This document shows positions 1 to 5,149 of a stretch of 5,149 nucleotides of DNA, in pieces; the stretch's first letter is position 1; every line of letters begins with the position of its first letter. The DNA is from Planctomycetaceae bacterium. GTDB taxonomy: Bacteria > Planctomycetota > Planctomycetia > Planctomycetales > Planctomycetaceae. The notes below the pieces were generated by a model. The model was given only the letters and a program-made list of their open reading frames with translations. It did not search any database and was not told where the DNA came from. Made by a program: the position numbers and the translations under genes. Location of the stretch: NCBI GenBank assembly GCA_003503535.1, contig DOCI01000352.1:24257-29405 (forward strand), written 5' to 3'.

Positions 1-1
1 C

Positions 2-1354
2 CGCCAAAAAAATCGAGTCTTGCATGACGCCTACCTCTCGCATGTCGGTCACAAGCGACCGGGCGGAAAACCGGGACTGCCCGTTGATCAAGCCGAGGCA
101 AAGGCGAAGGAATTGAATGCAGAAATAGATTCGCTGGTGTCCAAATTGCGAAATCCTGAAACGACTCAACAGCGTTCGAATAATGGAACACGTTATCAAA
201 TCCATTACCCTGCCAGTCTTTCACAAGACGCATTGAAGTTGTATGTGGATTACTATTTGTGGATTCCCGAGGAAGCGAAACCCATTCGTGGTGTTATTGT
301 TCATCAACATGGATGTGGCGTGGGAGCTTCGGAAGGTGGACGAACTGCAGGTGACGATCTGCACTGGCAGGCATTGGCGAAGAAGTGGAATTGTGCCTTG
401 ATGGGGTCCAGCTACGAGCCTCGCGAAAGCGTGAATTGCCGATCCTGGTGCGATCCTCGGAATGGTTCCGGACAGCAATTTTTGAAAGCATTGGCCGACT
501 TCTCTGTCGGTACCGGTCATGAGGAAATCGCAACTGCTCCCTGGTGTTTATGGGGACATTCGGGAGGCGGGTTCTGGGCTTCGCTGATGCAGACGAAATA
601 TTCCGAGAGGATTGTCGCGATCTGGTTTCGTTCGGGAACCGCATTTGGATACTGGACTAAAGGTGATATTGAAAAGCCGGAACTGCTTACAGGAATTTAT
701 CGAGTGCCAATGATGGGCAATCCTGGAGCCAAAGAGAAAGATCACGAACGCTTTAAAATCGCCTGGTATGGACTGAAGGCTATGCAGGCTGCTTATCAGG
801 AAGCCGGTGCAGACTTTTTTGAGTTCGCTCCGGACCCGAACTCCAGTCACGATTGTGGTGGGTCACGCTATCTGTCCATTCCGTTCTTCGATTTCTGGCT
901 GGAACATCGTCTTCCAAAAGTTGCAGGCGATAAGCTACGACCTGCAAAGCTCGCACTGGCGGACTGGCAAGGAGAGATGCAAAGTAAAATGGAAGAATAT
1001 CGTAAGACCGCAGCCGTCAGTGATTCGACTCCGCCACCTGCCCCTGCCAATGTTCAACTCAAGTCGAATGATAATCAAACGGTGACATTATCCTGGACCG
1101 CAGAAGCCGATCTTGAAAGTGGGATCAAGGGATTTGTCATCACGCGTGATGGAGAAGTTGTGGCCACGCTTCCCGAGAAATCGACGGCTCGATTTTCTCG
1201 TCCACTGTTTCAGGGGCAATCTTATCATGACACTCCCGAAGCTCCTGTTCCTGCAATGACCTGGACTGATGACAAGGGTGGTCAGAAATCGAAATACGCT
1301 GTGCAAACCGTAAACAGTGTCGATTTACGATCCGAGCCGACGGCTGCGAAGTAG
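2..1354 (+). CDS. Alpha/beta hydrolase (esterase-like) with C-terminal fibronectin type III domain, 5' partial
   Basis: Probable exported serine hydrolase; the substrate cannot be read from sequence. Numbering here counts the TTG codon at 20 as residue 1. The strand segment GVIVHQHGCG (91-100) fits the beta strand and oxyanion loop that precede the active site. WGHSGGGFW (178-186) is a nucleophile elbow with Ser181. SSHDCGG (275-281) supplies the likely catalytic His277. The acid is uncertain; Glu239 or Asp241, after the strand RVPMMG, are candidates. Residues about 336-440 resemble a fibronectin type III domain (TVTLSW, GFVITRDG, KYAVQTVNSVDLRSEP), joined through a proline-rich linker (TPPPAPA). 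Six cysteines (99, 125, 140, 144, 176, 279) would suit an extracytoplasmic, disulfide-bonded protein. The frame is open to the left edge, the TTG at 20 has no ribosome binding site, and no signal peptide is visible, so the true start is probably upstream. The hydrolase fold is well supported; whether it acts on acetyl esters, feruloyl esters or polyesters is open. Confidence 0.85.
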   Translation, partial: RQKNRVLHDAYLSHVGHKRPGGKPGLPVDQAEAKAKELNAEIDSLVSKLRNPETTQQRSNNGTRYQIHYPASLSQDALKLYVDYYLWIPEEAKPIRGVIVHQHGCGVGASEGGRTAGDDLHWQALAKKWNCALMGSSYEPRESVNCRSWCDPRNGSGQQFLKALADFSVGTGHEEIATAPWCLWGHSGGGFWASLMQTKYSERIVAIWFRSGTAFGYWTKGDIEKPELLTGIYRVPMMGNPGAKEKDHERFKIAWYGLKAMQAAYQEAGADFFEFAPDPNSSHDCGGSRYLSIPFFDFWLEHRLPKVAGDKLRPAKLALADWQGEMQSKMEEYRKTAAVSDSTPPPAPANVQLKSNDNQTVTLSWTAEADLESGIKGFVITRDGEVVATLPEKSTARFSRPLFQGQSYHDTPEAPVPAMTWTDDKGGQKSKYAVQTVNSVDLRSEPTAAK

Positions 1355-1365
1355 CCTAATCACAA

Positions 1366-1391
1366 CACAAACACACTCGCTTGCGTTTGTG
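1366..1391. repeat. Imperfect hairpin, possible dispersed intergenic repeat
   Basis: The arms CACAAACACA (1366-1375) and TGCGTTTGTG (1382-1391) pair with one A-C mismatch around a six-base loop, CTCGCT. It lies just after the hydrolase stop codon and has no T run, so it is a poor terminator. The core ACTCGCTTGCGT resembles short repeats I associate with planctomycete intergenic regions, but that is from memory. It could also be a transcript-end processing structure or chance. Confidence 0.35.
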
Positions 1392-1442
1392 CCAGTCTCT
1401 GCTGTCGGTTAGATCAAATATAACCTGACTACTTTCATATCT

Positions 1443-1484
1443 AAAAAAAACGCAGTAGGGATTCATAATCCCTACTGCATTTTT
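1443..1484. terminator. Bidirectional intrinsic terminator between convergent genes
   Basis: A perfect 12-bp stem, GCAGTAGGGATT (1452-1463) with AATCCCTACTGC (1467-1478), closes a three-base loop. On the plus strand it is followed by ATTTTT (1479-1484), which would end the hydrolase transcript. Read on the minus strand, the A run at 1443-1450 becomes eight Us after the stem, which would end the glycine-rich protein transcript 29 bases past its stop codon. Both flanks are therefore arranged for Rho-independent termination, and the signal is strongest for the minus-strand gene. Confidence 0.9.
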
Positions 1485-1506
1485 ATCATCAATTACGAAT
1501 TGTCAC

Positions 1507-2361
1507 TTACGGTTGAACTCGGCTCACACGAGATGTTCGAGGAGTTGCGGCAGGTTCGTCAGTCTCTTCTTCGCGAGATTTGGCAACGGCTACAGCAACC
1601 AGATTTTGAGCAGCATACAAATGAGCGTTACTGAAAACGCGTCGCGGTCCAGCAGGACCGAAATTGTTTTCAGTCTTAGCAGCCAATTCGGCCCAGCTCA
1701 TATCATTGCTCAGATGCCAGGCTGCGGCTTGAGCAACGTCTTTGTTCACTTTGCCGGAAGCAATCATTACGAGTAATTCTTGAAGAGCCACATTCTCGGT
1801 GTACTCTTCAGGTTTGACCAATTTGAACTCTGCAACGGGCGTTGGTTCTTTTTTGCCATGTTCGAGGCAAACGGTATTGAGTGGGACAGCAATCATTTTA
1901 TTGGCTGGAATCGAGAAGAAACCACCACCGCCACCCGCCCCGGCATTAAAACCGCCAATACCACCACCGCCACCGCCAGCACCACCACCGACAGGCTGTT
2001 GACCACCGCCACCAGCTCCACCTGCACCACCGGTTCCGCCACCGAGTCCATCATCGAACTGAGCAAGAACCTGAATTCCGACGATCGCTTTGGGCATTTC
2101 CACAGAAATGACCTCATCGGTCTTATTTTCCAGGAATAGCGTTCCCTCTTTGGAATCTTTCATGATCATCGTGTATTCGACGACTTCACTTTCAATTCCC
2201 TCGAAGAGTTCGACTTTTTCCGCATTCGGATCATAAGACAATTTCCGAATGGGTCGCTGACTGAGCTTGCCAGCCTGAATCGCTGCAGGCATCAATAAGA
2301 AACCAGCCACGACACATGCGATGGTTAAAGGAAGTGTTTGCTTGTGAACATGAAAAAGCAT
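1507..2361 (-). CDS. Secreted glycine-rich protein of unknown function
   Basis: I do not recognise a named family. The 284-residue protein starts with a Sec-type signal peptide: a short N-region with Lys7, a hydrophobic core TIACVVAGFLLMPAA (13-27) and a likely cleavage site after AIQA (27-30). Residues 31-104 form a mixed segment with beta-like stretches (EYTMIMK, GTLFLENK, VISVEMP). Residues 105-148 are nearly all Gly with a few Ala, Gln, Pro, Phe and Asn, ending in FFSIPANKMIAVPLNTVCLEHG. The C-terminal part (about 188-263) is predicted helical, with LQELLVMIASGK and a VAQAAAWHLSNDMSWAELA stretch, then a charged, disordered tail rich in Glu, Thr and Arg. There is a single cysteine, Cys165, in the mature part. 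The start ATG (2359-2361) has GAGG nine bases upstream, and the signal peptide supports it. The gene is probably monocistronic, ended by the terminator at 1443-1484. A surface, matrix or periplasmic role is conceivable but not shown. Confidence 0.85.
   Translation of the reverse strand: MLFHVHKQTLPLTIACVVAGFLLMPAAIQAGKLSQRPIRKLSYDPNAEKVELFEGIESEVVEYTMIMKDSKEGTLFLENKTDEVISVEMPKAIVGIQVLAQFDDGLGGGTGGAGGAGGGGQQPVGGGAGGGGGGIGGFNAGAGGGGGFFSIPANKMIAVPLNTVCLEHGKKEPTPVAEFKLVKPEEYTENVALQELLVMIASGKVNKDVAQAAAWHLSNDMSWAELAAKTENNFGPAGPRRVFSNAHLYAAQNLVAVAVAKSREEETDEPAATPRTSRVSRVQP
1918..2049 (-). repeat. Glycine-codon low-complexity tract
   Basis: This stretch encodes residues 105-148 of the secreted protein. 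On the plus strand it reads as repeated CCACCACCG and CCGCCACC units, that is GGN glycine codons on the coding strand. The units are irregular, so it is degenerate low-complexity DNA and not an exact tandem repeat. Such tracts are prone to in-frame length change by slippage, so its length may vary between strains. Confidence 0.85.
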
Positions 2362-2370
2362 AGTGATTAA

Positions 2371-2374
2371 CCTC
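2371..2374 (-). promoter_or_regulatory. Ribosome binding site of the glycine-rich protein gene
   Basis: On the minus strand GAGG lies nine bases before the ATG at 2361, a workable Shine-Dalgarno position. It supports the chosen start. No comparable site precedes the lipoprotein gene on the other side of this intergenic region. Confidence 0.6.
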
Positions 2375-2509
2375 GCGTTGATCGAAGACGAGCATAACGA
2401 ACATTTTGCGGTAGATTCGACCGCTTACAGACTTCCTGCGACACTCATGATACAGAATTCGCAGACTGCTATTACTAATGCTATCGTGTTTTCCACTGGA
2501 GTTACAACG

Positions 2510-2548
2510 AAAAGTTTTTACGGAAACAAGTTTTGGTCAAAAGTTTTT
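2510..2548. repeat. Direct repeat AAAAGTTTTT with a related central copy
   Basis: The ten bases AAAAGTTTTT occur exactly at 2510-2519 and 2539-2548, with a related CAAGTTTT at 2527-2534 between them. The start-to-start distance of the exact pair is 29 bases, close to but not exactly three helical turns. They could be binding sites for a regulator of the minus-strand gene, an A+T-rich upstream promoter element, or chance in an A+T-rich stretch. Confidence 0.4.
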
Positions 2549-2694
2549 CTTCACAATTGAGGAATGTAACAGCTTCAACAGCCATGCAACGTCAGATTTG
2601 CTGACTTTCAAGGATGTCAGAATTGATACAAGTGGAATAATCGGCAAAGTTGGCATTCCTCAAGCATTTCCCCGAGTTTCCCACCCATATACTG

Positions 2695-2736
2695 TTGGCA
2701 CAAATCTGTTGATTCATCTCAACAGGATTGTGCCAA
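2695..2736. other. Strong intergenic hairpin with 18-base arms
   Basis: The left arm (2695-2712, TTGGCACAAATCTGTTGA) and the right arm (2719-2736, TCAACAGGATTGTGCCAA) pair at 16 of 18 positions. The two adjacent mismatches lie mid-stem and the loop is six bases (TTCATC). Only three Ts follow on the plus strand and there is no T run on the minus strand, so it is a mediocre terminator. No gene on the plus strand ends just upstream. It could be the 3' end of a small RNA, an operator or attenuator upstream of the lipoprotein gene, or a repeat element. Confidence 0.7.
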
Positions 2737-2786
2737 TTTCCTTGATTTCATTGATCAGGGAGACGATATCGAATAGGGACAGACCC

Positions 2787-2815
2787 ATGATTATGAATTC
2801 CCTAACAGTGATAAT
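2787..2815 (+). promoter_or_regulatory. Candidate sigma-70-type promoter for the lipoprotein gene
   Basis: GATAAT (2810-2815) matches the -10 consensus at five of six positions. The hexamer 17 bases upstream, ATGATT (2787-2792), matches the -35 consensus at three of six. Transcription would begin near 2822 and leave a leader of about 80 bases before the ATG at 2901. Planctomycete promoters often match the E. coli consensus poorly and the region is A+T-rich, so this is tentative. Confidence 0.25.
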
Positions 2816-2900
2816 ATTTACAGATGCGGTGAACAACAAAAAACGCACTTTGCAGATCAATCAAAGTTTTCATTCTCAAGCTTTCTTAAAATTACGACTA

Positions 2901-3713
2901 ATGAATCGCAAAATATTCAAAATCTTAATCCATTCAAAACAATGGTCCCTGCTCCTGCTTTTCGCTGGTTTGCTGCCTCTGTTTTCGGGATGCCAGCAAG
3001 GTCAAGCCATGCTGGGAAGAATTGGCTTGAAATCCGAAGATGCTGTCTATTCTTATTCGGATATCCAGCTCGACTATGAGACTAACTGCAAAACCAGTCT
3101 CATTCGCCGATCTTTTCCGTTTCTAACTCATCGGGTTGAGCAGTCGAGTCTGGAAACTACTGAGAACTCTCAATCGAATGCCCAGTCCGTTTCGTTTGCG
3201 GATGGCAAATGGTCCAAAGCCAAAATTCAAATTTTATATCCTCACCCCGACGGAAGTCTCGATAAAGGACTCGCTCGTTTGGCAGTCACGCGATTTTGTC
3301 CATCCCTGATGGACACTGATGCTCAACATACCACCGCCCGGGAACGATTAACCAAATTCATTTCACTAGCCGGTGGTGAAGAAGAGACAGGATCGGTTGT
3401 TCAATCGAATCACAATTCCAGATCTGCTGAAGAAATTTGGGAGCTCGATATCCCGAAAGAAGAATTGGACATTTTGATTGCGGAACTGAAACATCGAGGA
3501 TTCTTTGAAAATCAGGAGCGTCCCCGTGGTGAAGCGACTATGAATGTTGTGCTCGACAATACTCAGGTAACAAAACGCTGGACCAACGAACCTCGCCTCG
3601 AAAACCTGATGCTTCAGGTTTACAACGAAGGCACCCTCTCGGCATTTGGTCGTAAAACGGAACCGATCGTATGGAAAGCCTCATTACTGAGAAACAGTTC
3701 CAACGGCTCCTGA
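2901..3713 (+). CDS. Putative lipoprotein of unknown function
   Basis: The 270-residue product begins MNRKIFKILIHSKQW, followed by the hydrophobic segment SLLLLFAGLLPLFSG and Cys31. This is a lipoprotein signal peptide with a slightly unusual lipobox (F-S-G-C, where Leu is commoner at -3). The mature protein is probably lipid-anchored with Gln-Gln at +2 and +3. I recognise no family. Residues 58-134 are mixed and contain a KWSKAKIQILYPHPDG strand-like segment. Residues 178-202 (EIWELDIPKEELDILIAELKHRGFF) look like a helix-containing alpha/beta element, and 212-246 read as strand, turn, then helix (MNVVLDNTQVTKRW, PRLENLMLQVYNEG). The frame is open 141 codons further upstream, but starting there would bury the signal peptide, so the ATG at 2901 is preferred. 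No clear Shine-Dalgarno precedes it. The gene appears monocistronic and is followed by a hairpin with a T run at 3743-3778. Confidence 0.8.
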   Translation: MNRKIFKILIHSKQWSLLLLFAGLLPLFSGCQQGQAMLGRIGLKSEDAVYSYSDIQLDYETNCKTSLIRRSFPFLTHRVEQSSLETTENSQSNAQSVSFADGKWSKAKIQILYPHPDGSLDKGLARLAVTRFCPSLMDTDAQHTTARERLTKFISLAGGEEETGSVVQSNHNSRSAEEIWELDIPKEELDILIAELKHRGFFENQERPRGEATMNVVLDNTQVTKRWTNEPRLENLMLQVYNEGTLSAFGRKTEPIVWKASLLRNSSNGS

Positions 3714-3742
3714 ATGATTCAAAGAACTAAGAACAAGGGTGG

Positions 3743-3778
3743 CTGGGGTCGGAGCAAAGCGCAGCCCCCAGATTTTTA
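3743..3778 (+). terminator. G/C-rich hairpin with T run, likely terminator, possible dispersed repeat
   Basis: CTGGGG (3743-3748) pairs with CCCCAG (3766-3771). The interior is imperfect and includes a GC-AAA-GC mini-stem near 3754-3760. GATTTTTAAT follows, so the element can end the lipoprotein transcript about 60 bases past its stop codon. GGCTG (3741-3745) with CAGCC (3762-3766) gives an alternative register. On the minus strand no U run follows, so it does not look like a terminator for the sulfatase gene. The core GGGGTCGGAGC...GCAGCCCC resembles intergenic repeats I associate with planctomycetes, which is recall, not a search. Confidence 0.6.
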
Positions 3779-3785
3779 ATCAGCT

Positions 3786-5149
3786 TTATGGCATTTGACC
3801 TGCCAAAAACTTCCAATGCTGAAGAGCCTTATTCAATTCGTCAGGATTTTCTTCCGCAAGATCGTTTGACTCGGAAATGTCATTTGCCAGATCAAACAGT
3901 TCCCACTGGGATTTCTTATCGTTCAGGGAATGATTAACGATTTTCCAGTCTCCCATCCGCAATGCTGCCCGCTGCTTTTGTCTCCAGAACAAGACCTCAT
4001 GCGGATTTCCTGACTTCTCTTTTGTGAGATAAGGTCTGAGATCAACCCCGTCGGTTTCACGATCACTGACCTTCAGGCCGGCGGCTCGAACGAATGTCGG
4101 CAACAGATCCAGAGAAATGACAGGAGCCGGATAAACGACTCCTCTTTCAGCCACACCTGGCCAGCGCATTAAGAAGGGAACTCGAATACCGCCTTCGTAC
4201 ATATCGCCTTTGAATCCACGCAGCGGTAGATTGCTGGAGGTCAATTCTTTTGTCGGACCGCCATTATCACTCAGGAATACGACCACGGTATTTTCCGCGA
4301 GCTGTTCATTATCCAGTTTTTTTAAAATCTGTCCCACACTCCCATCGAGATTAGACAGCATCGCTGCAAATATTCGTCGATGGATATCCTCGATCGAAGC
4401 AAACTTCTGCATAAACTCATCCGCACCTTGCAATGGCGAATGAACTGCATTGTAGGCGACATACAGGAAGAAGGGCTGGTCTTTGGATCGCTCGATAAAC
4501 TCACACGCTTCCCGTGTAAACGCATCCGTTAGATAATCATTTTCAACGACTGGCTGACTGCTGCGAAGAATTGGGTTGTTCGTGTCGTAAGCTGGCTCAG
4601 CATGATTCATGTGAGTTGAATAAACTCGATTTCCATATTGTACCCGCCCCAATGTTCCATCGGGCAATTTCTTGACCCGCAACATGGTCGTCACATCCTG
4701 AAATGGCGGCGGCACAAAATAGTGACCTTCATGCAGAAAACCGAAGAATTCTTCGAAGCCTCTTCGTTGAGGATGATAATAAGCGGTCCCACCCAGATGC
4801 CATTTCCCGACCAGACTGGTGCGATAGCCGGCTGACTTCAAACGATCAGCCAGAGTCACCTCCATCCGTGGCAATCCTACATCAGGATCCTCATTCACCG
4901 CTCCCACAGGATTCGTTTCATAACCAAAGCGACTTTGATAACGCCCTGTCATCAACCCTGCCCGCGAAGGACTGCAGTACGAAGCTGAGACATAGCCATT
5001 CGTAAAACGAACACCCTCCTGTACAATGGAATCAATATGCGGAGTCGGAATTTGATGATTCCCCTGGCATCCCAATTCTCCATAACCCAGATCATCTGCC
5101 AGTAAAATGATGAAGTTGGGGCGTGGTTGAGGCTGAGGTTTCTCAGCGG
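3786..5149 (-). CDS. Formylglycine-dependent sulfatase (arylsulfatase-like), 5' partial
   Basis: Hydrolyses a sulfate ester, probably outside the cytoplasm; the substrate is unknown. The frame is open to the right edge and shows 453 residues, numbered here from the first complete codon (5145-5147). It begins AEKPQPQPRPNFIILLADDLGYGELGCQG, the classic sulfatase N-terminus with metal ligands Asp18 and Asp19. CSPSRAGLMTGR follows, with Cys58 (codon 4974-4976) as the residue converted to formylglycine and Arg62 as its partner. Further family motifs are GKWHLG (Lys115, His117), NAVHSPL (His236), FLSDNGG (Asp294, Asn295), LRGFKGDMYEGGIRVP (Lys313) and the C-terminal MGDWKIV and ELFDLANDISESNDLA. 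All expected active-site residues are present. A TTG at 5073-5075 cannot be the start because it would remove Asp18 and Asp19; the real start and a signal peptide should lie beyond 5149, before the Pro/Gln-rich linker. No formylglycine-generating enzyme is encoded in the window. Confidence 0.96.
   Translation of the reverse strand, partial: AEKPQPQPRPNFIILLADDLGYGELGCQGNHQIPTPHIDSIVQEGVRFTNGYVSASYCSPSRAGLMTGRYQSRFGYETNPVGAVNEDPDVGLPRMEVTLADRLKSAGYRTSLVGKWHLGGTAYYHPQRRGFEEFFGFLHEGHYFVPPPFQDVTTMLRVKKLPDGTLGRVQYGNRVYSTHMNHAEPAYDTNNPILRSSQPVVENDYLTDAFTREACEFIERSKDQPFFLYVAYNAVHSPLQGADEFMQKFASIEDIHRRIFAAMLSNLDGSVGQILKKLDNEQLAENTVVVFLSDNGGPTKELTSSNLPLRGFKGDMYEGGIRVPFLMRWPGVAERGVVYPAPVISLDLLPTFVRAAGLKVSDRETDGVDLRPYLTKEKSGNPHEVLFWRQKQRAALRMGDWKIVNHSLNDKKSQWELFDLANDISESNDLAEENPDELNKALQHWKFLAGQMP

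Larger units (their letters stand above)
2362..2900. other. Divergent intergenic region, 539 bases, no convincing gene
   Basis: The region separates the divergent secreted-protein and lipoprotein genes and should hold both promoters. From left to right I see: the GAGG ribosome site; a small inverted repeat GCGGT/ACCGC (2408-2424) in the minus-strand leader; a weak minus-strand -10-like TATCAT (2447-2452) with only a 3-of-6 -35 match; the A+T-rich AAAAGTTTTT repeats (2510-2548); alternating GTCAG/CTGAC/GTCAG words (2591-2620) that can pair in two ways; the strong hairpin at 2695-2736; and a plus-strand promoter candidate near 2787-2815. The plus frame is open from 2478 into the lipoprotein gene, but its translation looks like non-coding sequence, rich in Ser, Ile, Phe and Asn with no recognisable domain, and it ends in an internal signal peptide. 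The region looks richer in A+T than the flanking genes. Confidence 0.7.

Noticed and set aside
20..22. TTG as the start of the hydrolase
   Set aside because: No ribosome binding site precedes it, the frame stays open to the window edge, and a secreted hydrolase should have a signal peptide. The start is probably upstream of the window.
1780..2139. Plus-strand frames rich in Thr or Pro opposite the glycine-rich gene
   Set aside because: They are the complement of the GGN glycine codons. Low-complexity DNA keeps several frames open, and the minus-strand frame has the signal peptide, ribosome site and terminator.
2363..2560. Small plus-strand frame of 65 codons in the divergent region
   Set aside because: No ribosome binding site, no recognisable protein features, and it overlaps the leader and likely promoter of the minus-strand gene.
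2478..2900. A 141-codon open extension upstream of the lipoprotein gene in the same frame
   Set aside because: It would bury a clear lipoprotein signal peptide inside the protein, contains the 2695-2736 hairpin and A+T-rich repeats, and its translation shows no domain-like pattern. It is most simply intergenic DNA open by chance.
4742..4755. Perfect 14-base palindrome CGAAGAATTCTTCG
   Set aside because: It lies inside the sulfatase coding region and is explained by the codons for Glu-Glu-Phe-Phe; nothing around it suggests a regulatory site.
5073..5075. TTG as the start of the sulfatase
   Set aside because: The in-frame sequence upstream encodes the conserved NFIILLADDLGYG segment with two metal-binding aspartates, so the gene extends past 5149.
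1..5149. Search for CRISPR repeats, tRNA or rRNA genes, transposases, attachment sites and toxin-antitoxin or defence genes
   Set aside because: No regularly spaced repeats, no tRNA-like arms, no transposase or nuclease motifs were seen on either strand. The window reads as ordinary chromosomal genes for exported proteins.

Overview
The window looks like chromosomal DNA of a moderate-GC planctomycete. That is an inference from the content, not a database result. It carries a Cys-type sulfatase, a secreted serine-hydrolase fused to a fibronectin-III-like domain, a glycine-rich exported protein and a lipoprotein of unrecognised family. These are joined by fairly long intergenic regions with hairpins that resemble dispersed repeats. 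All four proteins are probably exported: two have visible signal peptides, and the other two are family members whose N-termini lie outside the window.

Layout: (1) 2-1354, plus strand, alpha/beta hydrolase plus FN3, cut by the left edge. (2) 1355-1506, convergent gap with an imperfect hairpin and a very clear bidirectional intrinsic terminator. (3) 1507-2361, minus strand, secreted protein with a long poly-glycine segment. (4) 2362-2900, a 539-base divergent intergenic region with A+T-rich direct repeats, a strong 18-bp-arm hairpin and a candidate promoter. (5) 2901-3713, plus strand, lipoprotein of unknown function; its reading frame is open far upstream, but the lipoprotein signal peptide fixes the start at 2901. 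(6) 3714-3785, convergent gap with a G/C-rich hairpin followed by a T run. (7) 3786-5149, minus strand, formylglycine-dependent sulfatase, cut by the right edge; the conserved Asp-Asp metal motif lies upstream of the first candidate start codon, so the gene must begin outside the window.

The genes alternate in strand, so every gene seems to be its own transcription unit and no operon is visible. The hydrolase and the sulfatase could both act on polysaccharides or their ester substituents outside the cytoplasm, but nothing here ties them to one pathway. I found no RNA gene, CRISPR array, transposase, phage gene or defence system. The best candidates for something undescribed are the intergenic hairpin at 2695-2736, the unrecognised lipoprotein and the glycine-rich secreted protein.
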